DNA from: an uncultured Bacilli bacterium
GTDB taxonomy: Bacteria; Bacillota_I; Bacilli_A; RF39; UBA660
Assembly (NCBI GenBank): GCA_910586635.1
Contig: CAJUJA010000015.1
Coordinates: 1-26,064 of the forward strand
Length of the DNA: 26,064 nucleotides
Reading direction: 5' to 3'
Shown here: piece by piece, positions 8,428 through 15,667 of the stretch
Numbering within the stretch: position 1 is the stretch's first letter
Layout: each line of letters begins with the position of its first letter
Notes under the pieces: model-generated
Database searches by the model: none
What the model saw: the letters and a program-made list of their open reading frames with translations, nothing else
Told to the model about the DNA's origin: nothing
Position numbers and translations under genes: made by a program

Positions 8428-8453
8428 TTGTCTACTTTAACTTTACCACTACA
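8428..8453 (-). repeat. left terminal inverted repeat of the IS3-family relic
   Basis: Read on the minus strand this 26-mer starts TGTAGTGG and ends AAAGTAGACAA. It matches 20 of 26 positions with the right end of the IS3 element at 25315-25340. It lies about 100 bases before the OrfA relic, the normal IS3 leader distance. A second copy of TTGTCTAC sits at 8408-8415. Confidence 0.65.
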
Positions 8454-8469
8454 CAGTTCAAAATTCAGG

Positions 8470-8488
8470 AGAGCTGTCGCTCTTTTTA
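8470..8488 (+). terminator. small hairpin and T run just before the surface-protein promoter
   Basis: AGAGC (8470-8474) pairs with GCTCT (8479-8483) around a 4-base loop, followed by TTTT. It could stop upstream transcription entering the phase-variable promoter. Confidence 0.4.
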
Positions 8489-8490
8489 TA

Positions 8491-8519
8491 TTGACAAAAA
8501 GCTCGGGGGGGGGTATACT
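8491..8519 (+). promoter_or_regulatory. promoter with G9 spacer tract (candidate phase-variable switch)
   Basis: TTGACA (8491-8496) and TATACT (8514-8519) are separated by exactly 17 bases, of which the last nine (8505-8513) are all G. Slippage of the G run would change the spacer length and so promoter strength. The run is conspicuous in this A+T-rich sequence. Confidence 0.75.
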
Positions 8520-8554
8520 GTAAGCATAAAGTAAATAAATACGGAGTGATAGTA

Positions 8555-9352
8555 GTGAAAAAGATAATAAAAAAGAATTACAAAATAGTGGTAGGAATCA
8601 TAATAGGAGTCATTATATCAGCAGTAGGAGCTTATGCAGCAACTACCATATCAAGTTCCAATATCTCTTATGATAATTCAAAATCAGGATTAACATCTAC
8701 AAATTTGAATGGTGCGATTGATGAATTATATGAAAAAGCTAAGAAATCACCTAGTACTAGTGAGAAACCATGTAAATTGATAAAAGGAACAGGAGAAAAT
8801 TTAAGAGATGAAATACAGTGTGGTACAGAAGGTTTTTATGTGTTATATACATTGGGAAATGATGTGCAGACTATTACTAAGTATCCTATAGAACAAGGTT
8901 ACCTGATGACGTCTATACCTACTGTAATTGTTGATCCATCATATCTTCAAAATGAAGAATGTAATCAGACTTACTGTGCTCCTGATAATAATACAGCAAT
9001 TAGTCAATACAGTGCAAATTTGAAAAAGTTGGGAATATCAGTAGGGAAAGTTGACAGGCCATCAATAAAAGATTTTAAAAAGGCTGGTGTTATTACTTAT
9101 AGTAGTATCGAATATTGTGAATCTACTCAATATATTAGGTCAATAAATGATTTGGATGTAACGAATTTATCAAAGCTAGGAAGTTCATCAAATTTTTATA
9201 TTAAGGAATCAAAGGAAACATCAGAGTGTGCTAATAATAAACATTCACAGAGTATAGGACTATGTATATATAGTCATGGTCTAGGAGATGCATCCTTTGG
9301 ACCAAATGAGAGGCTAACAGTTATTATACCTAAATCAGATATTATATATTAA
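8555..9352 (+). CDS. membrane-anchored extracellular protein, cysteine-containing, function unknown
   Basis: 265 residues from the GTG at 8555, eight bases after GGAG; the GTG at 8546 overlaps that ribosome site. Residues 1-28 are a basic start plus hydrophobic segment ending AYAAT, a signal peptide or pilin-like anchor. The following stretch (NISYDNSKSGLTSTN, then NGAIDELYEKA) is a pattern I recognise from N-termini of exported proteins of uncultured gut Bacillota. The remainder has seven cysteines, including EECNQTYC, compatible with disulfides outside the cell, and no known catalytic motif. Its promoter contains a G9 run, which suggests on/off expression and a surface role such as antigenic variation or adhesion. 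That role is inferred. Confidence 0.7.
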   Translation: MKKIIKKNYKIVVGIIIGVIISAVGAYAATTISSSNISYDNSKSGLTSTNLNGAIDELYEKAKKSPSTSEKPCKLIKGTGENLRDEIQCGTEGFYVLYTLGNDVQTITKYPIEQGYLMTSIPTVIVDPSYLQNEECNQTYCAPDNNTAISQYSANLKKLGISVGKVDRPSIKDFKKAGVITYSSIEYCESTQYIRSINDLDVTNLSKLGSSSNFYIKESKETSECANNKHSQSIGLCIYSHGLGDASFGPNERLTVIIPKSDIIY

Positions 9353-9693
9353 AAATAGGAGAAAATAGAATGGTTATAATTTCTTGATATCTTAAAAATA
9401 ATATTAAGGAACGAAGAATTTCATTTTCATAATCTCGGAATATCTCAATATCAAGATATAAACTGAAAATGTAATAAGGTAAAATTGTTATAGAAAATTC
9501 ATAATTTTATCTGATTGAACTCTAGCATCTTTTTCTAATTTTTGAGAATGACAATATGTTATTCTGAATATTAATATTGCAGTTTGATTTTGCTTTTCAA
9601 AAATGTGAATTGTAATAGTCTTGTATATTTTTAGTGTCAATATATATACTTCCATTTTTTTATATTTTGTTATGGAATAAAATACTTTTTACT
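9353..9693. other. intergenic stretch, little recognisable content
   Basis: About 340 bases of very A+T-rich DNA. I see one weak dyad (8 bases, 9383-9390 with 9448-9455) and a 55-codon open frame on the minus strand (9488-9655) without a ribosome site or recognisable product. No clear terminator for the upstream gene is visible. Confidence 0.5.
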
Positions 9694-9721
9694 TGGAAAT
9701 TACCCCCTTTTATGATATTAT
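9694..9721 (+). promoter_or_regulatory. probable promoter of the GH31 gene
   Basis: TTGGAA (9694-9699), a 16-base spacer and TATTAT (9716-9721), 30 bases before the ATG at 9751. The spacer contains a C5 run. Confidence 0.45.
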
Positions 9722-9750
9722 GTTACTAGAATAATAAGAAGGTGTTGGCT

Positions 9751-12171
9751 ATGTATCCACTTGGAAAGCAGTTTGAAATAGACTATAAGAATACCCAAGC
9801 AGAAAGTAAAGCAATCTATAAGGGTACAAACTATAGAATCAGTATTATTACGGAACGTGTAGTAAGGCTAGAATTTAGTCCAGAGGGAAAATTTGTAGAC
9901 GAACCAACCCAATTAATTCAAAAAAGAAATCTTGGATATCCAGAATTTAGAGTAAATCAGGATCCTAACTTTATTGAAATCACCACGAAGTATTTTCAAT
10001 TAACCTATATGAAGCGCCAACCTTTTTCAGGAACTAAAATAGATCCAATGAAGAATCTAAAAATCACGCTAATGTCTAGGGAGAAAGATCGACAGAGAAC
10101 TTGGTATTATAATCACCCAGAGGCTAGAAATATGAATGGGAATATGGTATCTATTGATATTCCAGGAAATAAAATATTAAATAGAGGACTTTATTCATTA
10201 GAGGGATTTGCGAGTATCAATGATACGCCGAATAAAATTTTAAATACGGATGGAACTTTATCAGAAAGACCGGTAGGGAGTGTGGATATTTATGTATTTA
10301 TGTATGATAGGGATTTTAAACAAGCCTTATTAGACTACTATAAAATGACTGGATATCCAGAATTAATTCCTAGATATGCACTAGGTAATTGGTGGAGTAG
10401 AAATCGTGATTATAATGATGAAAGATTAGAAAACGTAGTAAAAAAATTTGAGAAGAAAAAAATTCCGATTTCCATTATTTTATTAGACCATGACTGGCAT
10501 TATAGAAACGTTGGTAAAAATATCGGATTAAAAACTGGTTTTACTTTTAATAAAAGTCTATTTCCGAATCCTAGTGAGACAATAAAAAAAATGCATGATA
10601 AAGGAATTAGATTTAGTTTAAAGGTGAACCCACAAGAGGGAATTTATCCACATGAAGCATATTATACTCAAGCTTGTAAGTATTTAAATATTGATGGAAA
10701 TAAAATTATTACTTTTGATCCTCTGAACCCTAAATTAATGGATATCTATTTTAAAGTATTCCTTCATCCATTAGAAAATATAGGGGTAGATTTCTTTTGG
10801 AGTGATTACAATGGAAATCTGAATTTGACAAACTTATGGTTTAACAATCATTATATGTATCGTGATTCAGGGAGAAATCCCGCCAAAAGACCAATGCTTT
10901 TAGCTAGAAATGCAATTTATGCTCCACAAAGATACCCAGTTCTTTATGGAGGCAGTAGTGAAATTACTTGGGAAGAGTTAAAAAAAATTCCAATGAGATA
11001 TTTAAATGCTGCGAACATTGGAGTTTCTTGGTGGAGCTTTGATGTTGGTGGAAATCATGGAGGTGTAGAAGAAAGCGAGCTTTACATTAGATATCTAGAA
11101 CTTGGCGTTTTTTCTCCCATTTTAAGGTTCCATTCTGCACGTGGTAAATATTATAAAAAAGAACCTTGGCTTTGGGATCCTAAAACCGAGAGCATTGCAA
11201 CAGACTACCTTAGATTAAGACATAGGCTAATTCCATATTTATATACAGAGGCTTATAATTATACAAAATCAGGAACACCCTTAATTCAACCATTTTATTA
11301 TAATTATTTATGGACTTATGATGATGATTTATATAAGAATCAATACTACTTTGGATCTCAACTACTAGTGTGTCCAATTCTTACTAAAAAGGATACAGTA
11401 ATGAATAGAACCATTCATAGATTTTTTATACCAGATGGAACTTGGTATGATTTTAAAACAGGTAAAAAGTTCTTAGGAAATAAAAAATACGTATCCTTTT
11501 ATAGAGATGAAGATTATCCCGTTTTTGCTCATGCTGGAAGTATTATTCCGCTTTCTAATAGAAGTGATTATAATAATACAGGAATTCCAACAGATATGGA
11601 AATACATATTTTTCCAGGAGTTTCCAATACATATAATTTATATGATGATGATGGAATTACATCACTATATAAAGATGGATTTTATTTGAAGACGTCTATT
11701 GATTATAACTACTTAAAAAATAATTATACTGTAATTTTTAGATCAATTGATGGAAAAAGTGGTATTGTTCCTTCTAAGAGAAATTATAAAGTGGTATTTA
11801 GAAATGTAAAACAGGCAGATGATGTGAATGCTTATTTTAATAATGAGAAAGTTGCCTGTAAATCAAGTGTAGATGGAAATGACTTTATAGTAGAAGTAAA
11901 GCAAATTCCAACAATAGGACAATTAACAATTAGTTGTAGGGGAAATGATATTGAGATTGATGCTATCCGTTTAATTAATGATGATATTAGAAGTATCTTA
12001 TTAGATTTAAAAATTAATACTTATCTAAAAGAGGATATTGATAGTATTATGTTTGGTAAAGAAACGATTAGTAGAAAAAGAATTGCGATTAGAAAACTTA
12101 GAAAAAGAGGCCTAACTAAAGAATATATGACTCTATTTTTAAAACTATTAGAATATATTAGTGAGTTTTAA
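9751..12171 (+). CDS. glycoside hydrolase family 31 protein (alpha-glucosidase-like)
   Basis: 806 residues from the ATG at 9751 behind AAGAAGGTG; the GTG at 9742 is part of that ribosome site. No signal peptide, so cytoplasmic. The N-terminal beta-sandwich (about 15-195) leads into the TIM barrel (about 200-520) with YALGNWWSRNRDY, ISIILLDHDWH and the nucleophile strand DFFWSDYNGN, Asp352 being the expected nucleophile. ANIGVSWWSFDVGGNHGG and FSPILRFHSARG follow as in GH31, then C-terminal beta domains. At the usual acid/base position (GDT in relatives) the sequence is GGSSE, with Ser402 aligned to Asp. A helical extension of about 65 residues ends the protein. Likely acts on alpha-glycosides imported by the cell; the true substrate is open. 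Confidence 0.88.
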   Translation: MYPLGKQFEIDYKNTQAESKAIYKGTNYRISIITERVVRLEFSPEGKFVDEPTQLIQKRNLGYPEFRVNQDPNFIEITTKYFQLTYMKRQPFSGTKIDPMKNLKITLMSREKDRQRTWYYNHPEARNMNGNMVSIDIPGNKILNRGLYSLEGFASINDTPNKILNTDGTLSERPVGSVDIYVFMYDRDFKQALLDYYKMTGYPELIPRYALGNWWSRNRDYNDERLENVVKKFEKKKIPISIILLDHDWHYRNVGKNIGLKTGFTFNKSLFPNPSETIKKMHDKGIRFSLKVNPQEGIYPHEAYYTQACKYLNIDGNKIITFDPLNPKLMDIYFKVFLHPLENIGVDFFWSDYNGNLNLTNLWFNNHYMYRDSGRNPAKRPMLLARNAIYAPQRYPVLYGGSSEITWEELKKIPMRYLNAANIGVSWWSFDVGGNHGGVEESELYIRYLELGVFSPILRFHSARGKYYKKEPWLWDPKTESIATDYLRLRHRLIPYLYTEAYNYTKSGTPLIQPFYYNYLWTYDDDLYKNQYYFGSQLLVCPILTKKDTVMNRTIHRFFIPDGTWYDFKTGKKFLGNKKYVSFYRDEDYPVFAHAGSIIPLSNRSDYNNTGIPTDMEIHIFPGVSNTYNLYDDDGITSLYKDGFYLKTSIDYNYLKNNYTVIFRSIDGKSGIVPSKRNYKVVFRNVKQADDVNAYFNNEKVACKSSVDGNDFIVEVKQIPTIGQLTISCRGNDIEIDAIRLINDDIRSILLDLKINTYLKEDIDSIMFGKETISRKRIAIRKLRKRGLTKEYMTLFLKLLEYISEF

Positions 12172-12229
12172 GTACAATATCAATCTCTATAGCTTTCGAT
12201 AAAGTCAAAAAACGTCTTTATATACTTTG

Positions 12230-12257
12230 TTTAGTTGTCAATAATGGGACAACTAAA
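12230..12257. repeat. 10-base perfect inverted repeat, possible IS end
   Basis: TTTAGTTGTC (12230-12239) and GACAACTAAA (12248-12257) flank an 8-base centre. It lies just past the 3' end of the transposase relic (12274-12725). It could be a remnant of that element's terminus or a simple hairpin. Confidence 0.45.
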
Positions 12258-12273
12258 TGAGTCGTAAAAAATA

Positions 12274-12725
12274 TTAATTAGGAAGCGATGTTTTTACATA
12301 AGCTTCCTTTATTTTATTTCTTTTCTCAATAGGAAAAATCCAATCTAGTACTTGCATTGGGATATTATTGGAACGTTTTAAATATACTTTCATTTATATT
12401 TTTAAGTCTTTCCAAGAATAAAACTTTAAGTAATTATAAAATTAGTTTTAATCATTTCTATGACTTCTTTCTACTTTTCCATTGTGTCTAGGAGTACGGA
12501 GCTAATTAGTTTTTGTTCAACTTTAAGTACATTGCATAATACATCAAATGGATAAATTCCTTTAGTATTTGCATGATGAGTAAATTCAAAATCATTATCA
12601 GTTTGTATGGTTTTAGGGTTGTATCCAAAATAGACAATGGCTCTTTTAATAAAATCAACAGTAGAATAAGAAGATTGTTCTTTATAAGGATAAAGAAATG
12701 GCAAGATATTGAAACTAGGAATCAG
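12274..12725 (-). pseudogene. DDE (integrase-core) transposase relic, IS481/IS3-like
   Basis: Reading the minus strand with frame changes gives FQYLAIS, YKEQSSYSTVDFIKRAIVYF, then TIQTDNDFEFTHHANT (catalytic Asp in QTDN) and, after a one-base loss near 12495, RTPRHNGKVERSHRND with the catalytic Glu. The following FYNYLKFYSWKDL and YLKRSNNIPMQVLDWI are the usual tail of this integrase-core group. Three in-frame stops replace expected residues (including two just after RSHRND). Only the C-terminal part of the catalytic domain remains, so it is inactive. Confidence 0.75.
12281..12317 (+). terminator. hairpin downstream of the GH31 gene, possible terminator
   Basis: GGAAGC (12281-12286) and inner ATGT pair with ACAT and GCTTCC (to 12307) around TTTT, followed by TTTATTTTATTT. 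It is 110 bases past the GH31 stop and overlaps the end of the transposase relic, so it may have belonged to the insertion sequence. Confidence 0.45.
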
Positions 12726-12964
12726 AATATTCAGCTATGTTTAAAACTATAAGTATTAAATTAATCAAATGTTGAAAAAAAAACATGAGAATGTTCTATA
12801 TTAGTGTGGGATAAAACATTAAATATTTTATAAAATATTTTGTTATTCTAAGATGTAATTAAAAAAATTTGTAAAAACCTAAACTTAAATATGTTTTTTC
12901 TTGTTTAAACATTCATTTCGTATTATATTAAATACAAGGTATGATGGAATTCGGAGTGGTGGGA
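12726..12964. other. intergenic A+T-rich DNA, nothing recognised
   Basis: No open frame, repeat or clear transposon end. It ends at the ribosome-site-like CGGAGTGGTGGG that precedes the dead surface-protein copy. Confidence 0.4.
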
Positions 12965-13260
12965 TTGAAAAAGGGAATATTATAGATTTTATTATTAATA
13001 ATCATAATGATGGATATAAATGAAGTGAAAGCTTCCTCCATAGTAGAAGCCTATACTTATAATCAAACTTTTGGATCAACAGATTATTGTATAACAGGAG
13101 AAGAGGCAACATGCAAAAATACAGACCTATCAAAAATATAAAAATAAGGTATAAAAGCAATAAGGAAAATGTAAAAGATGGATTCTATTATTTTTGAATT
13201 AATAAAATGGATTATAATAATATTTATTCAGTAAAAAACAGTGATTTCAAAGAAAAAATA
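12965..13260 (+). pseudogene. dead paralogue of the downstream surface protein (N-terminal part)
   Basis: A TTG at 12965 behind CGGAGTGG opens a frame (KKGIL, stop, LLLIIIMMDINEVKASSIV) that continues EAYTYNQTFGSTDYCITGEE and ATCKN. It mirrors the intact gene at 13594, where the same positions read KAYTYNQDPKANNYCITGTE and TTCKE. After a stop at about 13140 a shifted frame reads IRYKSNKENVKDGFYYF and INKMDYNNIYS, matching the IDYKVNDQETVRFYVMF and DENNI part of the intact copy. Only about the first third is present. It has an early stop, a frameshift and a later stop. Confidence 0.75.
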
Positions 13261-13269
13261 GTGTATAAT

Positions 13270-13530
13270 TTAATTATCAAACCTTAATTGAAAGTTAGTT
13301 TCTAAATTATTAATATTTGAGATTGTCGATGTAAGTATTTTTAGAAGAAGAGAACTTACTTCTTTTATTTTCTCTTTAAAAGTTTTTAATGCTTCGTAAT
13401 TTAATTGTTCCAAATTCACTTAAATTTTTGATTTTTTCATTATCTAGTTTATGTTTACTTCTTTGTGTATCAAGTGTGTCAATATCTTTAGGCCACTTTT
13501 TTCGTGTTTTTATCCTGATTTTTCACTGCA
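13270..13530 (-). pseudogene. decayed reading frame of unknown family
   Basis: On the minus strand, a frame with protein-like composition reads KWPKDIDTLDTQRSKHKLDN and EKIKNLSEF and, after a one-base frame change near 13405, EQLNYEALKTFKEKIKEVSS then LLLKILTSTISNINNLETNF, ending at TAA 13270-13272. The helical, charged sequence looks like real coding ancestry, but I do not recognise it. It may be a leftover of mobile DNA. It overlaps the promoter region of the next gene. Confidence 0.35.
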
Positions 13531-13535
13531 TTTTA

Positions 13536-13565
13536 TTGACAAAGTGTTTAAAGAATAGATATACT
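13536..13565 (+). promoter_or_regulatory. promoter of the surface protein at 13594
   Basis: TTGACA (13536-13541), an 18-base spacer and TATACT (13560-13565). The -10 starts a 7-base inverted repeat, TATACTA (13560-13566) with TAGTATA (13573-13579), spanning the start point; a repressor site there is possible. Confidence 0.6.
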
Positions 13566-13593
13566 ACAAACATAGTATACAGGGAGTGATAAA

Positions 13594-14607
13594 ATGAAGC
13601 AAGTGAAAAATATTATTTTGCTTTTATTTGCAGTTACAATAATCTATATGGGGAAGGTGGAAGCCTCTCCTGTGGTAAAAGCATACACATATAATCAGGA
13701 TCCAAAAGCAAATAATTATTGTATAACTGGAACAGAGACGACTTGTAAAGAAACGTCTTGCTATATTAAGAATTCCGAAGCAAAGTGTGCTGCAGGAACC
13801 ATAATAGATTATAAAGTGAACGATCAGGAAACTGTTAGATTTTATGTTATGTTTGATGAGAACAACATTCTTACTATGCAATCTCAAAGAAATACAATCT
13901 ATAATTCTGTATGGTATGGTACCTCAACAGCATCTAATGATTCCACACATGGTCCTTTAACTATACTACCTGCTCTTGAACAGAAAACTGTGGGATGGAC
14001 GAATGTAAAGGATCAATCATATACAATGGGAACCACGGTATTTAAAACGAACAAATGGACAGGATGTCCTGCTTCAAATGGTATACAACCAACTTGTAAT
14101 ACTAATACATATACACTTCCTAGTAGAACTGCAAAGGCAAGAATGATAACAGTACAGGAGGCAGTATTGTTTGGATGCTATTTTAAGAAAATAAAAACAT
14201 GCCCAGTATGGCTATATAATTATTTAGCCCGATCTGCATCTTATGGAGGGACTAGTAATGATAGTGCAGCAGATGATGCCTATTGGACAATGAATGCATA
14301 TAATTATACTATTGCATATGATATGTTCACAGAGGGAGATATTGACTATAATTACACGTGGGGTTGGGAGGGTCCTGCGGCTCATGGTGCTAGAGCAGTT
14401 GTAGAAATAAATAAGGTGGTAAAAGATGAAGCACCAGGTAAGGATTCTGTAATTAATATACCAGTAAAGGAAAGCAAAAGTGGAAATCAGGTAGTAGATG
14501 TAAAGGATACACTTAAAGTGGCATATATAGGATACTGTTTAGGAGCTATTCTTTTAATATTGGGGATCATGGTTTTATACCAAACTTATAGAAAGAGTAA
14601 ATCCTAG
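13594..14607 (+). CDS. exported, C-terminally anchored surface protein with lectin-fold-like domain
   Basis: 337 residues; ATG behind AGGGAGTGAT. An N-terminal signal peptide (about 1-25, ending KVEAS) precedes an extracellular region with paired cysteines. The second half (about 170-280: KARMITVQEAVLFGCYF, then YNYLARSASYGG, AYWTMNAYNYTIAYDM and HGARAVVEINK) follows a pattern common in surface proteins of gut Bacillota, in which the last strand usually reads RPVV. This pattern resembles formylglycine-enzyme/C-type-lectin-fold domains, but the assignment is inference. A hydrophobic helix at about 310-330 (VAYIGYCLGAILLILGIMVL) with the tail YRKSKS anchors it in the membrane. A truncated paralogue lies directly upstream. 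Confidence 0.72.
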   Translation: MKQVKNIILLLFAVTIIYMGKVEASPVVKAYTYNQDPKANNYCITGTETTCKETSCYIKNSEAKCAAGTIIDYKVNDQETVRFYVMFDENNILTMQSQRNTIYNSVWYGTSTASNDSTHGPLTILPALEQKTVGWTNVKDQSYTMGTTVFKTNKWTGCPASNGIQPTCNTNTYTLPSRTAKARMITVQEAVLFGCYFKKIKTCPVWLYNYLARSASYGGTSNDSAADDAYWTMNAYNYTIAYDMFTEGDIDYNYTWGWEGPAAHGARAVVEINKVVKDEAPGKDSVINIPVKESKSGNQVVDVKDTLKVAYIGYCLGAILLILGIMVLYQTYRKSKS

Positions 14608-14629
14608 GTAAAGTAGAAAAATAAAATAT

Positions 14630-14932
14630 GGAATTGCAGTCAGAAATCTCTTTCAAATTCTGATTACAAATTTTAGAAAGATTATTGATACATTTATCGG
14701 TATTAAAATTATTGGATGAAATATCAGTTATAGTAGTTAGTCTACAAAGGAGTGAAAGTAGTCTTGTTACACAAATGGTTTTCATACTATAAGTTATATA
14801 ACTTGAATTTCTAGTATCAGTCAGATTATCAAACAGTGTTAATAAATTTGGAGGATACATACATATGATGGAATATAATTCTTTTACTAAATCTTTATCT
14901 TTTCTAAGTTCTCCTTTAGCTTTTTTATTCAT
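14630..14932 (-). pseudogene. N-terminal fragment of a DDE transposase
   Basis: From the ATG at 14932, after GGTG, the frame reads KDLVKELYSIICMYPPNLLT, then LTDTRNSSYITYSMKTICVT, RLLSLLCRLTTITDIS, FNTDKCINNLSKICNQNLKE and ISD. The pattern L.D.R..SY..Y, RLLS, FN.D..I.N and CN..L.E is the N-terminal region of a transposase group common in Clostridia and Bacilli. Homology appears to end near 14640; the open frame continues into the 3' end of the surface gene as chance sequence. The catalytic domain is missing. Confidence 0.55.
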
Positions 14933-15056
14933 CACTACATAGCACCTTTATGCTTATAGATAAATTGTATCAAATAAAAAAGGAAATGTATGCAGCCCTT
15001 TCTGTCATTCTTTGTAAAAAATTTTTACCCTTTTCCACTGTATTTATTTAAAAGAG

Positions 15057-15085
15057 TTGAAAAATATCAATAAATTTAATATACT
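15057..15085 (+). promoter_or_regulatory. promoter of the leuS T-box operon
   Basis: TTGAAA (15057-15062), 17 bases, TATACT (15080-15085). Transcription from about 15092 produces the T-box leader. Confidence 0.7.
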
Positions 15086-15091
15086 AAGAAT

Positions 15092-15300
15092 ATATTTTAA
15101 ATATTGGTAGTAGTAGTAATAATGAATTTGTTAAAAAGAGAATCTATGAATTGGTGGGAAATAGATAACAATACATTATGAACTTGACTATCCTTTAAAT
15201 ATTTCGGGTCAGATCGTTAACTCTATTTAAGTGCATAGAAATATGAATTAAGGTGGTACCACGGAAAAATTCGTCCTTATTAATAGGGGCGTTTTTTATT
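15092..15300 (+). promoter_or_regulatory. leucine T-box riboswitch leader
   Basis: The conserved T-box core AAGGTGGTACCACGG is at 15250-15264. Stem I features precede it: AAAGAGAAT (AG bulge), a TTGGTGGGAA loop, and a specifier loop with GAACTTGAC, where CTT at 15183-15185 is a leucine codon. A terminator hairpin follows (CGTCCT 15272-15277 with AGGGGCG 15285-15291, then six T). Uncharged tRNA-Leu would bind specifier and T-box and stabilise the antiterminator, turning on the operon when charged tRNA-Leu is scarce. The leucine assignment agrees with leuS in the operon; exact boundaries are approximate. Confidence 0.9.
15272..15297 (+). terminator. regulated terminator of the T-box leader
   Basis: CGTCCT (15272-15277) pairs with the G-rich AGGGGCG (15285-15291), followed by TTTTTT. 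It competes with the antiterminator that uses the T-box core. Confidence 0.8.
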
Positions 15301-15313
15301 TTGAGGAGGGAAT

Positions 15314-15667
15314 ATGAATGAGATTATATTGTTTTTAATGACTTATTTATTTGTATTTTTTATTTATCAAATTTTTATCATTAGAAAGGCAAAAAGGAAA
15401 AGTAGTAAAAAAAGACCAATGGAGGTCAATTACTTAATTAATAAATATCACGTTGATATAAAAAGAATAAATTATAAAAAGCTATTACTTATAATATCTT
15501 TAGTAAGCTCTTTAGATATTTCTATTCTTGTGACAATAATATTAATTTTTGATAGTTATTTTATAAAAATTGTAGTAGCATTACTACTAGTTATCCCTAT
15601 CATTGTTATAAGTTATCATTTTATTGGAAGTTATTATAAAAAGAAAGGAATGGTTATAGATGTATAA
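15314..15667 (+). CDS. small membrane protein upstream of leuS, function unknown
   Basis: 117 residues; ATG behind GAGGAGGG. Three hydrophobic segments (about 3-22, 55-78 and 84-105) are separated by a basic loop with [20 protein letters not shown]. The [19 protein letters not shown] stretch looks conserved in related Bacilli proteins I have seen without an assigned function. It sits between the T-box and leuS and overlaps the leuS start by 8 bases, so it is co-transcribed and probably translationally coupled, and would rise under leucyl-tRNA shortage. A transport role would fit that control but nothing in the sequence proves it. Confidence 0.8.
   Translation: MNEIILFLMTYLFVFFIYQIFIIRKAKRKSSKKRPMEVNYLINKYHVDIKRINYKKLLLIISLVSSLDISILVTIILIFDSYFIKIVVALLLVIPIIVISYHFIGSYYKKKGMVIDV

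Noticed and set aside
9488..9655. 55-codon minus-strand open frame starting ATG after a T/A run
   Set aside because: No ribosome site, no recognisable motif, and such frames arise by chance in A+T-rich spacers; kept only as a note in the intergenic entry.
13389..13589. 66-codon plus-strand hydrophobic frame
   Set aside because: It overlaps the decayed minus-strand coding sequence and the promoter of the next gene; its hydrophobicity is what antisense of charged codons produces.
13594..14607. Diversity-generating retroelement target (lectin-fold surface protein)
   Set aside because: No reverse transcriptase, template repeat or variable repeat pair is visible in the window.
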